From NCBI GenBank assembly GCA_029880855.1, contig JAOUNS010000014.1, positions 1 through 64,000 on the forward strand: a stretch of 64,000 nt of DNA, given 5' to 3'. Each line of letters opens with the position of its first letter. Within the stretch, counting starts at the first letter, position 1. Below the pieces are notes generated by a model. The model saw only the letters and a program-made list of their open reading frames with translations. It searched no databases and was not told the DNA's origin. The DNA is from Gammaproteobacteria bacterium (GTDB lineage: Bacteria; Pseudomonadota; Gammaproteobacteria; UBA6429; Thiohalophilaceae). Shown one piece after another: positions 52,688 through 63,565 of the stretch. The position numbers and the translations under genes are program-made.

Positions 52688-52711
52688 GCGGATGGCGGTG
52701 AAACCATCCGC
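52688..52711 (-). terminator. probable terminator of metF
   Basis: An 8-bp perfect stem (GCGGATGG / CCATCCGC) with an 8-nt loop begins nine bases after the metF stop on the minus strand, followed by a short T-containing run (AATCTTTAT). Confidence 0.6.
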
Positions 52712-52720
52712 AGGGGATGA

Positions 52721-53575
52721 CTATTCTATTTCGAGTCCCAGTTCCTGCCAGATTTGCAGGGTCGGGCCGGTCTGATTCATGGTGTAGAAGTGCAAACCGG
52801 GGGCGCCGATCTCCAGCAACTCATTACACAGCTCGGTGGTAACGTCCAGACCGAAAGCGCGCAATGAGGCAACATCATCGCCATAACCTTCCAGCCGCTT
52901 GCGAATCCAGCGCGGGATTTCTGCACCGCACATATCCGAAAAACGGGCCAGTTGTTTATAGTTGGTGATGGGCATGATGCCCGGCACCACCGGAATGCCT
53001 ACCCCCATGTCTTCAATATCTTCAACAAAGCGCACATAGGCATCAATGTTGTAGAAGTATTGGGTCAGGGCGCTGTCGGCACCGGCCTCCACCTTGCGTT
53101 TGAAGTTCAGCAGGTCGGATTCGGCGTCTTTGGCCTGGGGATGAAATTCCGGATAGGCGGCCACTTCGATATGAAAATGATCACCGGTCTCGGCGCGGAT
53201 GAATTCCACCAGTTCATTGGCATAGCGAAATTCACCGGCCTCACGCATACCCGAGGGCATGTCGCCACGCAGGGCGACGATACGCTTGATGCCGTTATCC
53301 TTATACCGGTTCAGCAACTCGCGAATACTCTCCTTCGTGGAACCGATGCAGGATAAGTGCGGCGCGGCATCACTGCCGGACTGCTGGATCTCGATCACGG
53401 TATCGAAAGTTCCCTGTTGGGTACTGCCGCCCGCACCGAAGGTCACGGAAAAATATAACGGGTCCAGCTTTGCCAGTTCATCGCGAACCGCACGCAGCTT
53501 GTCAGCACCTTCCGGCGTTTTGGGTGGGAAAAACTCAAAACTGAAAGTCTGATCGTAATCTAGTTGTGATTCCAT
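52721..53575 (-). CDS. metF: 5,10-methylenetetrahydrofolate reductase
   Basis: This FAD-dependent enzyme makes 5-methyltetrahydrofolate for methionine synthesis. The 284-residue product has the TIM-barrel blocks FSFEFFPPKTPEGADKL, YFSVTFGAGGSTQQGT, PHLSCIGSTKESI, RIVALRGDMP, EVAAYPEFHPQA and ALTQYFYNID, ending MNQTGPTLQIWQELG. It lies downstream of ahcY on the same strand, separated by 99 bases that hold a GCAGAG-type palindrome. Neighbouring metK and ahcY complete the activated-methyl cycle. Confidence 0.95.
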   Translation of the reverse strand: MESQLDYDQTFSFEFFPPKTPEGADKLRAVRDELAKLDPLYFSVTFGAGGSTQQGTFDTVIEIQQSGSDAAPHLSCIGSTKESIRELLNRYKDNGIKRIVALRGDMPSGMREAGEFRYANELVEFIRAETGDHFHIEVAAYPEFHPQAKDAESDLLNFKRKVEAGADSALTQYFYNIDAYVRFVEDIEDMGVGIPVVPGIMPITNYKQLARFSDMCGAEIPRWIRKRLEGYGDDVASLRAFGLDVTTELCNELLEIGAPGLHFYTMNQTGPTLQIWQELGLEIE

Positions 53576-53589
53576 AGTAAGAAACCTTT

Positions 53590-53666
53590 AACGCAGAGAC
53601 GCAAAGGACACAGAGACCACAGAGAAAGATATATTTTATCCTCTGCGTTCTCTGTGTCTCTGCGTT
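53590..53666. repeat. GCAGAG-type dispersed repeat, copy 3
   Basis: An imperfect palindrome: AACGCAGAGACGCAAAGGACACAGAG on the left, an AT-rich centre, and CTCTGCGTTCTCTGTGTCTCTGCGTT on the right. It fills the gap between metF and ahcY and is very similar to 60646-60732. Confidence 0.7.
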
Positions 53667-53674
53667 TAGATTTT

Positions 53675-55096
53675 TTAGTAACGGTAGTGATTAGGCTTGT
53701 ACGGTCCTTCTACCGGTACACCGATGTAGTCCGCCTGTTTTTTCGACAGGGGGGTCAGGTGTGCGCCGATCTTCTTCAGGTGCAAACGGGCAACTTTTTC
53801 GTCGAGGATCTTCGGCAGGATGTAGACCTTGTTTTCGTACTGGTCACCCTTGGTGAAAAACTCGATCTGCGCCATGACCTGATTGGTGAAGGAGGCGGAC
53901 ATCACGAAGCTGGGGTGGCCGGTGGCGCAACCCAGGTTGACCAGTCGACCCTTGGCCAGCACGATGATCTTTTTGCCATCCGGGAAAATAACGTGATCCA
54001 CTTGCGGCTTGATCTCGTCCCACTCATATTTTTCCAGTGAAGCGATATTGATCTCGGAGTCGAAGTGGCCGATGTTACAGACGATGGCTTCATCTTTCAT
54101 GGCAAGCATGTGGTCATGGTCGATAACGTTGACGTTACCGGTGGTGGTAACAAAGATGTCGCCTTGTTTGCAGGCGTCATTCATGTCAACCACGCGGTAG
54201 CCTTCCATTGCGGCCTGCAGGGCACAGATGGGATCGATTTCGGTAACCCATACGGTGGCGCCCATGCCGCGGAAGGCCTGGGCACAGCCTTTGCCCACGT
54301 CGCCATAACCCAGCACCACGCAGATCTTGCCGGCGATCATCACGTCGGTTGCGCGCTTGATGGAGTCGATCAACGATTCACGGCAGCCGTACAGGTTGTC
54401 GAACTTGGACTTGGTGGCGGAGTCGTTGACGTTCATGGCGGGGAACAGCAGTTCGCCCTTGTTTTGCATTTCATACAGGCGGTGAACACCGGTGGTGGTC
54501 TCTTCGGTCACGCCTTTTACGCCGGCGGCAATCTTTGACCACTTGTCTTTATGTTGATCCAGACTGCGGTTCAGTGTATCGACGATGACTTTCCACTCTT
54601 CGCTGTCACTGGCCTTGGGATCGGGGCGGCTGCCTTCTTTTTCATGACGGGCGCCGTGATGAACCAGCAAGGTGGCATCGCCGCCGTCATCGAGGATCAT
54701 GTTGGGCAGTTTGCCGTCCGGCCAGGTCAGGGCCTGCTCGGTACACCACCAGTACTCTTCCAGGGTTTCGCCCTTCCAGGCGTAGACCGGTATACCGGCA
54801 GCGGCAATGGCGGCGGCGGCATGGTCCTGGGTGGAGAAGATGTTACAGGAAGCCCAGCGTACGTCTGCGCCTAGGGCGACCAGGGTTTCGATCAACACAG
54901 CGGTCTGGATTGTCATGTGCAGACTGCCGGAGATACGAGCACCCTTGAGAGGTTGAGATTTCCCGAATTCTTCACGCAACGCCATCAGACCGGGCATTTC
55001 GGTCTCGGCAATGAGGATCTCTTTGCGGCCCCAGTCGGCCAGCGTGATATCCGCAACTTTATAATCAGTGAAGGAAGGATTGGGAACTGCGTTCAT
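53675..55096 (-). CDS. ahcY: adenosylhomocysteinase (S-adenosylhomocysteine hydrolase)
   Basis: This NAD-dependent cytoplasmic enzyme splits S-adenosylhomocysteine, the by-product of methylation, into homocysteine and adenosine. The 473-residue protein has the usual blocks [54 protein letters not shown], the NAD-binding [15 protein letters not shown], and the C-terminal KPNHYRY. TAGGAG precedes the ATG. A clear SAH riboswitch lies directly upstream, so expression should rise when the substrate accumulates. metK is upstream and metF downstream. Confidence 0.97.
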   Translation of the reverse strand: MNAVPNPSFTDYKVADITLADWGRKEILIAETEMPGLMALREEFGKSQPLKGARISGSLHMTIQTAVLIETLVALGADVRWASCNIFSTQDHAAAAIAAAGIPVYAWKGETLEEYWWCTEQALTWPDGKLPNMILDDGGDATLLVHHGARHEKEGSRPDPKASDSEEWKVIVDTLNRSLDQHKDKWSKIAAGVKGVTEETTTGVHRLYEMQNKGELLFPAMNVNDSATKSKFDNLYGCRESLIDSIKRATDVMIAGKICVVLGYGDVGKGCAQAFRGMGATVWVTEIDPICALQAAMEGYRVVDMNDACKQGDIFVTTTGNVNVIDHDHMLAMKDEAIVCNIGHFDSEINIASLEKYEWDEIKPQVDHVIFPDGKKIIVLAKGRLVNLGCATGHPSFVMSASFTNQVMAQIEFFTKGDQYENKVYILPKILDEKVARLHLKKIGAHLTPLSKKQADYIGVPVEGPYKPNHYRY

Positions 55097-55117
55097 AAGT
55101 ATATTCTCCTACTTTGA

Positions 55118-55192
55118 ACGAGCGCCGTTGGTTCCGAAAAACCGAAGTTCTCTGAGCCTGACGGCGATGGTTCCGCTGCAGCGCTCCTCAGA
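55118..55192 (-). promoter_or_regulatory. SAH riboswitch upstream of ahcY
   Basis: On the minus strand the RNA reads CUGAGGAGCGCUGCAGCGG (55191-55173), then CAGGCUCAG, a UUCGG hairpin, and AACGGCGCUCG near 55119. These are the conserved elements of the S-adenosylhomocysteine riboswitch: GAGGAGCGCUGC, the CAGGCUC segment that closes the first stem, and the 3' GGCGCUC that pairs back to GAGCGC as a pseudoknot. It ends a few bases before the TAGGAG ribosome-binding site of ahcY, the classic location. Confidence 0.93.
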
Positions 55193-55264
55193 AAACGTGG
55201 TGTGTTATGAAGTCTATATTATAGCCGTGTCTCGCAAATGGAAAAGCACGAATATGGGTTATCG

Positions 55265-55299
55265 AACCGCAGGGAAAAAAATTAATATCCCCTGCGGTT
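55265..55299 (-). terminator. stem-loop after metK
   Basis: A 10-bp perfect stem (AACCGCAGGG / CCCTGCGGTT) with a 15-nt AT-rich loop lies 23 bases after the metK stop and before the ahcY riboswitch. There is no clear T-run after it, so it may stabilise the metK transcript instead of ending it. Confidence 0.45.
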
Positions 55300-55322
55300 G
55301 ATCCGGTTTCAGCAACAAAAGT

Positions 55323-56483
55323 TTACACGCCGGCGGCTTTCTTCAGGTCGGCCGCTTTGTCGGTTTTCTCCCAGCTGAATTCTTTCTCGGTCCGTCCGAA
55401 GTGGCCATAGGCCGCAGTCGGGCGATAGATGGGGCGCAACAGATCGAGCATTTTCACCAGACCGCCGGCGCGCAGGTCGAAGTGTTCACGCACCAGTTCC
55501 ACGATGCGGCTGTCGGCAATCTTGCCGGTGCCGAAGGTCTGCACACTGATTGATGTGGGTTCGGAAACACCGATAGCGTAAGAGACCTGGATTTCGCAGC
55601 GTTCCGCCAGACCGGCGGCAACGATGTTTTTGGCCACATAACGACCGGCATAGGCGGCGGAGCGATCCACTTTTGAGGGGTCCTTGCCGGAGAATGCGCC
55701 GCCACCGTGACGAGCCATGCCGCCATAGGTGTCCACGATAATCTTGCGGCCGGTCAGGCCGCAGTCGCCCACCGGGCCGCCGATAACGAAACGACCGGTC
55801 GGGTTGATATGGAACTTGGTCTCCTTGCTGATCCACTCTTTGGGCAGGACGGGCAGGATGATCTCATCCATCACGGCATCACGCAGTGTGGTCTGGTTGA
55901 TGTCCGGATTGTGCTGGGTGGAGAGCACAACCGCATCAATGGCGACCGGCTTGTTGTCTTCATAGACAAAGGTGACCTGACTCTTGGCGTCGGGGCGCAA
56001 CCAGGGCAGGGCGCCGTTCTTGCGCACTTCCGCTTGACGCTTGACCAGTGCATGGGCATAGGTGATGGGGGCGGGCATCAATACATCGGTTTCGTTACTG
56101 GCGTAACCGAACATCAAACCCTGGTCACCGGCGCCCTGCTCATGATCGGCGCTTTCATCCACACCCATGGCGATGTCGGCGGATTGCTTGTCGAGAGAAA
56201 CCAGCACAGCGCAAGTGGCGAAATCAAAGCCCATTTCAGAACTGTTGTAACCGATCTCTTCAACCGCCTTGCGCGCAACACTGGTGTAATCCACATTTGC
56301 TTTAGTGGTAATTTCACCGGACAGGATAATCATACCGGTATTAATCAGGGTCTCACAGGCGACACGGGCCCTGGGGTCCTGGGTAAGGATGGCATCCAGT
56401 ACGGAGTCGGAGATTTGGTCCGCGACCTTGTCCGGATGGCCTTCGGAAACAGATTCAGAAGTAAACAGATGTCGTTCAGCCAT
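55323..56483 (-). CDS. metK: S-adenosylmethionine synthetase
   Basis: This enzyme makes S-adenosylmethionine from methionine and ATP. The 386-residue protein shows [41 protein letters not shown]-like strand, [24 protein letters not shown], and the [19 protein letters not shown] loop with metal and phosphate ligands. Start ATG 56483 has AAGGGAA upstream. First gene of the metK-ahcY-metF block; no SAM riboswitch is seen upstream, consistent with regulation acting on ahcY. Confidence 0.97.
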   Translation of the reverse strand: MAERHLFTSESVSEGHPDKVADQISDSVLDAILTQDPRARVACETLINTGMIILSGEITTKANVDYTSVARKAVEEIGYNSSEMGFDFATCAVLVSLDKQSADIAMGVDESADHEQGAGDQGLMFGYASNETDVLMPAPITYAHALVKRQAEVRKNGALPWLRPDAKSQVTFVYEDNKPVAIDAVVLSTQHNPDINQTTLRDAVMDEIILPVLPKEWISKETKFHINPTGRFVIGGPVGDCGLTGRKIIVDTYGGMARHGGGAFSGKDPSKVDRSAAYAGRYVAKNIVAAGLAERCEIQVSYAIGVSEPTSISVQTFGTGKIADSRIVELVREHFDLRAGGLVKMLDLLRPIYRPTAAYGHFGRTEKEFSWEKTDKAADLKKAAGV

Positions 56484-56709
56484 GGGTTTCCCTTGCGAGT
56501 TAAATTAAGAAGAAATAGGTTGTAATTTGCTTTAATGCGGCGATTCTAGCGGGTTTTTTATTATATAGCTAATTTCGCTGCACGGAATTGTAACGGCAGA
56601 TACCGTGAAAAAGTTTACCGAATAAAAAATAACCCGTGAGATAACGCGATTATTATCAGCCATCTGCTCAGGTATACTGTACGACCGAATTTTCATCTGG
56701 AGGTTGGCA

Positions 56710-57270
56710 ATGGTCCGCACAGAAACACCGGTCTGCGATTTTGGACAAGCTGCAATCGATTTCTCCCTGCCGGGGGTGGATGGCAAAACCTGGACCCTGC
56801 AGGACTGTATGGGTGAAAAGGGTTTGCTGGTGATGTTTATTTGTAACCATTGTCCCTATGTGAAAGCGATTCGAGAGCGTTTGGTGCGTGACACTCGTGA
56901 ATTACGCGAGCACGGTATAAACAGTGTGGCGATCATGTCCAATGATATCGCTCAATATGAAGAGGATTCATTTGCAAACATGCAGCAGATTGCCGCTGAA
57001 TTTGCTTTCCCCTTCCCTTATTTACTGGACGAAACGCAGGCAACCGCGCAAGCCTATGGTGCGGTTTGTACACCGGATTTCTTTGGTTATAACGCCGATC
57101 TGCAACTGCAATATCGCGGACGTCTGGATGCCGGCCGCAAGGAAACTGTGCCCGAAGATGCCCGTCGTGACCTGTTCGAAGCCATGCTGGAAGTGGCCCG
57201 TACCGGCAAGGGACCGGCCGCACAGATACCCAGTATGGGATGTTCCATTAAATGGAAAGAGCCGGTTTAA
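56710..57270 (+). CDS. thioredoxin-family (AhpC/TSA-like) protein
   Basis: The 186-residue cytoplasmic protein has the redoxin layout: DFSLPGVDGKTWTL, then FICNHCPYVKAI with a CNHC pair (CxxC) at the active-site position, and YLLDETQATAQAYGAVCTPDFF with the cis-proline region. It matches the uncharacterised redoxin group that carries C-x-x-C followed by PYV. ATG 56710 has GGAGG six bases upstream. It diverges from metK. Likely a thiol oxidoreductase; its partner is unknown. Confidence 0.85.
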   Translation: MVRTETPVCDFGQAAIDFSLPGVDGKTWTLQDCMGEKGLLVMFICNHCPYVKAIRERLVRDTRELREHGINSVAIMSNDIAQYEEDSFANMQQIAAEFAFPFPYLLDETQATAQAYGAVCTPDFFGYNADLQLQYRGRLDAGRKETVPEDARRDLFEAMLEVARTGKGPAAQIPSMGCSIKWKEPV

Positions 57271-57611
57271 TCACTGGATAAACATAAAAAGTCTTTATCT
57301 TTTAAACAGTTTGGCTTATCGCTGCGGTATTTCATCCCCATTGCGCTATTGCCCCGGAAGGGTAAAAAGTGGAAAATTGCCCGCTCACTGTCCGGGGGGG
57401 ATCGCCGTTGGCGAAAAACCCGACAAAATGAATATGAACATCGGGCAGCAGAAGATCAGAAATTTGGGGTGTGTTAACCAGGTCAGCCGAGCCGCGTCTC
57501 GCCAGACACGAATTCAAACTGCGCTTTTTTTTATAAACAAGCGCATGGGCAAATATTTTGTTTCGACTGCGGTCGGACATGAACAAGTTTTAATTTAAAC
57601 AGGAGAGTGCA
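57271..57611. other. gap between the redoxin and tkt genes
   Basis: About 340 bases. A TGCGC..GCGCA dyad with a T8 run in between lies at about 57518-57543. The end holds the tkt ribosome-binding site (AGGAGAG). No coding frame is supported. The stretch probably contains the promoter of the tkt-gap-pgk-pyk-fba block. Confidence 0.4.
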
Positions 57612-59582
57612 ATGCCATCTCGCAAAGATCTAGCCAATGCCGTCCGTGCATTAAGTATGGACGCCGTTCAGAAAGCCAACTCCGGCCACCCGGGCGCCCC
57701 GATGGGCATGGCTGATATCGCAGAAGTCCTCTGGAATGATCATATGACTCACAATCCGGGCAACCCCAAGTGGGCCAACCGCGATCGCTTCGTGTTGTCC
57801 AATGGTCACGGCTCCATGCTGATCTACTCTTTGCTGCACCTGACCGGTTACGACCTGTCTATCGACGATCTGAAACAGTTCCGTCAACTGCACTCCAAAA
57901 CACCGGGTCACCCTGAATACGGCTATGCACCGGGCGTTGAAACCACCACCGGCCCGCTGGGTCAGGGTATTACCAATGCTGTGGGCATGGCGATTGCCGA
58001 AAAGGCGCTGGCCGGTCAATTCAACCAGAAGGGTCACAACATCGTTGACCACCACACCTGGGTCTTCCTGGGTGACGGCTGTTTGATGGAAGGTATCTCA
58101 CACGAAGCCTGCTCGCTGGCCGGTACGCTGGGTCTGGGCAAGCTGATTGCTTTCTGGGATGACAATGGTATTTCTATCGACGGTCACGTTGAAGGCTGGT
58201 TTACCGATAACACCCCCGGCCGCTTTGAAGCCTACGGCTGGCATGTGATTGCCAATGTTGATGGCCACGATCCGGCTGCCATTGAAGCTGCGATCAAACA
58301 GGCCAAGGCCATGACCGACAAGCCGACCCTGATCTGCTGCAAGACCACCATCGGTTTCGGTTCACCGAACAAGGCCGGTTCACACGCCTGTCACGGCGCC
58401 CCGCTGGGTGAAGAAGAAATCAACCTGACCAAGGCAGCCCTGGGTTGGGATCACGGTCCTTTCGAAGTACCGGCTGATGTTTACTCTGGTTGGGACGCCA
58501 AGTCCAAGGGCGCCGCTGCCGAGAAGGCCTGGAACGACAAATTCGCCGCTTACAAGAAAGCGTTTCCGGAATTGGCCGCAGAATTCGAACGCCGCGTGAA
58601 GGGCGATCTGCCCGCCGATTGGGCCAAGAAGTCAGCAGCCTATATCGCCAAGGTGAATGCCGATGCCAAGAGCCCGGCCACCCGCCAGGCCTCTCTGGCC
58701 TGTATCGAAAACTACTCACCGGCAGTGCCTGAACTGTTTGGTGGCTCCGCTGACCTGGGTTGCTCCAACCTGACTGAATGGTCCGGTTACAAGCCCATGG
58801 ATGCCAATGAAGTCGCCAACTACGTGCGTTACGGTGTGCGTGAGTTCGGTATGTCCGCCATCATGAACGGTATTGCTCTGCACGGCGGTCTGATTCCTTT
58901 CGGCGCCACCTTCCTGATGTTCTCCGAATATGCCCGTAACGCCCTGCGTATGGCGGCATTGATGAAAGTGCGGAGTATTTTTGTTTATACCCACGACTCT
59001 ATTGGTCTGGGTGAAGACGGCCCGACTCACCAGCCGGTTGAACAGATCCCCACCATGCGTCTGATTCCCAACATGGCGGTATGGCGTCCGTGTGATGCCG
59101 TTGAAGCTTCAGTTGCATGGGCCAAGGCCATTGAGCGGAAAGACGGCCCAAGCTGTCTGATCTTCTCGCGTCAGGGGCTGCCGCATCAGGCACGTACCGA
59201 TGCACAGATCGCCGACATCGCCAAGGGTGGTTACATCCTGAAAGATTGTGCCGGTACACCTGATGCCGTCATTATCGCCACCGGCTCAGAAGTTCAACTT
59301 GCCGTGGGTGCCGCCGAAGCCATGTCCGGCAAGAACATCCGCGTGGTTTCCATGCCTTCGGTTAACGCATTTGAAGCTCAGGATGCCGCCTATAAGGCAT
59401 CTGTTCTGCCCAAGGTGCCGACTGTTGCCGTTGAAGCGGCCGCGACCGGACTCTGGTACAAGTACGCCGATGCCGTGGTCGGTATCGACCGTTTCGGTGA
59501 ATCCGCACCTGACAAGGTACTGTTCAAGGAATTTGGCTTCACAGTTGAGAATGTCGTAAAGGCTGTTGAAGGCGTTTTATAA
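57612..59582 (+). CDS. tkt: transketolase
   Basis: This thiamine-diphosphate enzyme moves two-carbon units between sugar phosphates in the pentose phosphate and Calvin cycles. The 656-residue protein has [22 protein letters not shown], the cofactor motif [14 protein letters not shown]...[11 protein letters not shown], and [25 protein letters not shown] precedes the ATG. First gene of the plus-strand block with gap, pgk, pyk and fba, a gene order frequent in gammaproteobacteria, often with Calvin-cycle use. Confidence 0.97.
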   Translation: MPSRKDLANAVRALSMDAVQKANSGHPGAPMGMADIAEVLWNDHMTHNPGNPKWANRDRFVLSNGHGSMLIYSLLHLTGYDLSIDDLKQFRQLHSKTPGHPEYGYAPGVETTTGPLGQGITNAVGMAIAEKALAGQFNQKGHNIVDHHTWVFLGDGCLMEGISHEACSLAGTLGLGKLIAFWDDNGISIDGHVEGWFTDNTPGRFEAYGWHVIANVDGHDPAAIEAAIKQAKAMTDKPTLICCKTTIGFGSPNKAGSHACHGAPLGEEEINLTKAALGWDHGPFEVPADVYSGWDAKSKGAAAEKAWNDKFAAYKKAFPELAAEFERRVKGDLPADWAKKSAAYIAKVNADAKSPATRQASLACIENYSPAVPELFGGSADLGCSNLTEWSGYKPMDANEVANYVRYGVREFGMSAIMNGIALHGGLIPFGATFLMFSEYARNALRMAALMKVRSIFVYTHDSIGLGEDGPTHQPVEQIPTMRLIPNMAVWRPCDAVEASVAWAKAIERKDGPSCLIFSRQGLPHQARTDAQIADIAKGGYILKDCAGTPDAVIIATGSEVQLAVGAAEAMSGKNIRVVSMPSVNAFEAQDAAYKASVLPKVPTVAVEAAATGLWYKYADAVVGIDRFGESAPDKVLFKEFGFTVENVVKAVEGVL

Positions 59583-59598
59583 AAATTTTGTTATTTAA

Positions 59599-60627
<1,029 letters not shown>

Positions 60628-60645
60628 TCCAGGCTTTTAAACATC

Positions 60646-60732
60646 AACGCAGAGACACAGAGAACGCAGAGAACGCAGAGAAAATATTTAATTTTTCCTC
60701 TGTGAACTCTGTAACTCTGCGCCTCTGCGTTA
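60646..60732. repeat. GCAGAG-type dispersed repeat, copy 4
   Basis: An imperfect palindrome with AACGCAGAGACACAGAGAACGC on the left and CTCTGCGCCTCTGCGTT on the right, around an AT-rich centre. It lies between gap and pgk. If transcribed it can form a long hairpin that could act as a processing site between the two genes. Confidence 0.7.
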
Positions 60733-60820
60733 GATTTTAAAAATAAAAAACCATTCGCCAAGCCATCAATCAGGTTTGGCTAATTGTTTTTGAATTATCT
60801 AACTCAGGAGAGTTTTAAGT

Positions 60821-62014
60821 ATGTCTTTTATTAAACTGACTGATCTGGATCTGGCCGGCAAGCGTGTGCTGGTTCGTGCCGATCTCAACGTGCCTGTCAA
60901 AGATGGCAAGGTCACTTCTGATGCCCGTATTAGTGCATCCATGCCGACTATCGAACACTGTCTGAAGGCCGGTGCTTCTGTGATGGTGATGTCACACCGC
61001 GGTCGCCCGGAAGAGGGTGTGGCCGATGAAGAAAACTCACTGGCGCCGATTGCGGCTGATATGTCCGCCAAGCTGGGCAAGGAAGTGCGTCTGGTGAAGG
61101 ATTATCTCAATGGCGTCGATGTTGCCGCCGGGGAGTGTGTGTTGCTGGAAAACGTCCGTTTCAACAAGGGCGAGAAGAAGGATAACGAAGAGCTGTCAAA
61201 GAAATACGCCGCCCTGTGCGATGTATTCGTCATGGATGCCTTTGGTACGGCGCACCGCGCCCAGGCTTCAACCCATGGCGCGGGCAAGTTTGCCCCTATC
61301 GCCTGTGCCGGTCTGCTGCTGGCGGAAGAACTGGATGCCCTGGCCAAGGCCCTGGCCAATCCGGCCCGTCCGATGGTGGCCATCGTCGGTGGCTCCAAGG
61401 TTTCCACCAAGCTGACTGTACTGGAAGCCCTCTCTGAAAAGGTGGACCAGATGGTGGTCGGCGGCGGTATCGCCAATACCTTCCTCAAGGCGGCCGGTTT
61501 CAATGTCGGCAAGTCACTGTGTGAAGATGACCTGGTGGACACAGCCAGGGCCCTGATGGAAAAGATGAAAAAACGCGGCGCCAATATCCCGATTGCCGTG
61601 GATGTGGTGTGCGGCAAGAAATTCGATGAAAACGAACCCGCTGTCCTGAAGGATGCCGGCGATGTGACTGACGATGACATGATTTTTGACATCGGTCCGA
61701 AATCCGCCCAGGAACTGGCAGACATTATCGCCAAAGCCGGTACCATCGTCTGGAACGGCCCGGTCGGTGTATTCGAGTTTGACCAGTTCGGTGCCGGCAC
61801 CAAGACTGTCTCCATGGCCATTGCCAATGCCAAGGGTTTCAGTCTGGCCGGTGGCGGTGACACCATTGCCGCAATCCAGAAGTACAACATCTATGACAAG
61901 GTGAGCTACATCTCGACTGCCGGTGGTGCGTTCCTGGAATATCTGGAAGGCAAAACCCTGCCTGCGGTTGCCATGTTGGAAGAATGTGCAAAAAAAGCGG
62001 AAGCAACTGCATAA
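60821..62014 (+). CDS. pgk: phosphoglycerate kinase
   Basis: The 397-residue enzyme has the substrate-binding start [59 protein letters not shown], and the hinge and ATP segment [17 protein letters not shown]...GGGDTIAA. Length is normal. AGGAGAG precedes the ATG. It is followed by a stem-loop and then pyk. Confidence 0.97.
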   Translation: MSFIKLTDLDLAGKRVLVRADLNVPVKDGKVTSDARISASMPTIEHCLKAGASVMVMSHRGRPEEGVADEENSLAPIAADMSAKLGKEVRLVKDYLNGVDVAAGECVLLENVRFNKGEKKDNEELSKKYAALCDVFVMDAFGTAHRAQASTHGAGKFAPIACAGLLLAEELDALAKALANPARPMVAIVGGSKVSTKLTVLEALSEKVDQMVVGGGIANTFLKAAGFNVGKSLCEDDLVDTARALMEKMKKRGANIPIAVDVVCGKKFDENEPAVLKDAGDVTDDDMIFDIGPKSAQELADIIAKAGTIVWNGPVGVFEFDQFGAGTKTVSMAIANAKGFSLAGGGDTIAAIQKYNIYDKVSYISTAGGAFLEYLEGKTLPAVAMLEECAKKAEATA

Positions 62015-62023
62015 ATATTAAAT

Positions 62024-62051
62024 CCGGATCACCCCTTTGCGGGTGATCCGG
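62024..62051 (+). promoter_or_regulatory. stem-loop between pgk and pyk
   Basis: A perfect 11-bp stem (CCGGATCACCC / GGGTGATCCGG) with a 6-nt loop nine bases after the pgk stop. There is no T-run, so partial termination or protection of the pgk transcript is more likely than a full stop. Confidence 0.55.
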
Positions 62052-62067
62052 GATACAATCAAATCCT

Positions 62068-63507
62068 ATGCTAAGAAGAACAAAGATCGTCGCTACTCTC
62101 GGTCCCGCGACTGAAGACCCCAAGATGATGGACAAGATCATCGAAGCAGGGGTTGACGTCGTGCGGGTCAATTTCTCACACGGAACTGCAGAAGAACATA
62201 TCGAACGGGCGGATCGCCTGCGCAACCGGGCTCGCGCTCACGGGCGCCAAATCGGTGTGTTGGCTGATTTGCAGGGTCCGAAAATCCGCATTGAAAAATT
62301 CAAAACCGGCAAGGTGAACCTGGAAGACGGCGCCACCTTTACCCTGGATACGCAACTGGCCGCCGATGCCGGTGATCAGGAGCGGGTTGGTGTGGCCTAC
62401 AAGCAACTCAATGAGGACGTCAAACGGGGCGATACCCTGCTGCTGGATGACGGTCGTATCGTGTTGTGGGTCAATGAAGTCAATGATACCGAAGTGATCT
62501 GCCGGGTGGTCTCGGGCGGTGAATTATCCAACCGCAAGGGGATCAACAAACAGGGTGGTGGTTTGTCTGCGCCGGCCCTGACCGAAAAGGATCGCGAAGA
62601 CATCAAGACCGCCGCCGCCATGCAGGCTGACTATGTGGCGGTCTCCTTTGTGCGTTCTGCCGCCGATGTGAACGAGGCACGCGAACTGCTGCGGGCCGCC
62701 GGCGGTCATGGCGGGATAGTCTCCAAGATTGAGCGGGCCGAGTCCCTGGACGTGATCGAGGAGATTATTGAAGCCTCCGACGTGATCATGATTGCCCGTG
62801 GAGACCTGGGGGTGGAGATCGGTGACGCCGGTCTGCCGCCGGTACAGAAACACCTGATCCAGCTGGGACGCAAGATGAACAAGGTGGTGATCACCGCGAC
62901 CCAGATGATGGAGTCCATGATCTACAGCCATATTCCCACTCGTGCTGAGGTTTTTGACGTCGCCAATGCGGTGCTCGACGGCACCGATGCGGTGATGCTC
63001 TCCGCCGAGACGGCGACCGGTAAATATCCGGACAAGGCCATTGCCGCCATGGACCGGATCTGTCGCGAGGCGGAAAAACAGCGCATAACCACCCATTCCG
63101 ACCACCGCATCAACACGGTGTTTGGCCGGATCGATGAGGCCATTGCCATGGCCACCATGTACACCGCCAACCACCTGCGGGTGAAGGCAATTGCCGCGTT
63201 GACCGAGTCCGGATCAACGACCCTGTGGATGTCCCGTATCAGTTCCGGTATCCCCATCTACGCCTTGACGAGTCATGTCGAGACGCGTAGAAAGGTGACT
63301 CTTTACCGTGGCGTCTACCCGGTCAGTTTCGAACCGACCGGCAGGGAGCCCAATGAGGTCAACCGGGAAGCAGTGGATGAATTGTTGCGTCGCGGCACCG
63401 TCCGTGACGGCGATCTGGTTATCCTGACCAAGGGCGACATGATGGGCACCATGGGCGGCACCAATGCCATGAAGATCGTGCGTGTCGGTGATATGGCGGG
63501 AAGCTAG
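62068..63507 (+). CDS. pyk: pyruvate kinase
   Basis: The 479-residue enzyme makes pyruvate and ATP from phosphoenolpyruvate. Conserved blocks are RTKIVATLGPATEDPKM, VRVNFSHGTAEEH, GPKIRIEKF, IARGDLGVEIGDAGLPPVQK, ATQMMESMIYSHIPTRAEVFDVANAVLDGTDAVMLSAETA. The C-terminal domain follows. No strong ribosome-binding site precedes the ATG. It lies between pgk and fba. Confidence 0.96.
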   Translation: MLRRTKIVATLGPATEDPKMMDKIIEAGVDVVRVNFSHGTAEEHIERADRLRNRARAHGRQIGVLADLQGPKIRIEKFKTGKVNLEDGATFTLDTQLAADAGDQERVGVAYKQLNEDVKRGDTLLLDDGRIVLWVNEVNDTEVICRVVSGGELSNRKGINKQGGGLSAPALTEKDREDIKTAAAMQADYVAVSFVRSAADVNEARELLRAAGGHGGIVSKIERAESLDVIEEIIEASDVIMIARGDLGVEIGDAGLPPVQKHLIQLGRKMNKVVITATQMMESMIYSHIPTRAEVFDVANAVLDGTDAVMLSAETATGKYPDKAIAAMDRICREAEKQRITTHSDHRINTVFGRIDEAIAMATMYTANHLRVKAIAALTESGSTTLWMSRISSGIPIYALTSHVETRRKVTLYRGVYPVSFEPTGREPNEVNREAVDELLRRGTVRDGDLVILTKGDMMGTMGGTNAMKIVRVGDMAGS

Positions 63508-63565
63508 TTTAACTTATTGATTTGTATTAATTTAATTTAGATATAGATAACCGAGGAGATCCAAA

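Noticed and set aside
55707-56525. 272-codon plus-strand opening
   Set aside because: It is the shadow of metK; the true gene has all catalytic motifs.
56484-56709. SAM riboswitch before metK
   Set aside because: The leader lacks the conserved helices and core of known SAM riboswitch classes; only the SAH riboswitch before ahcY is supported.
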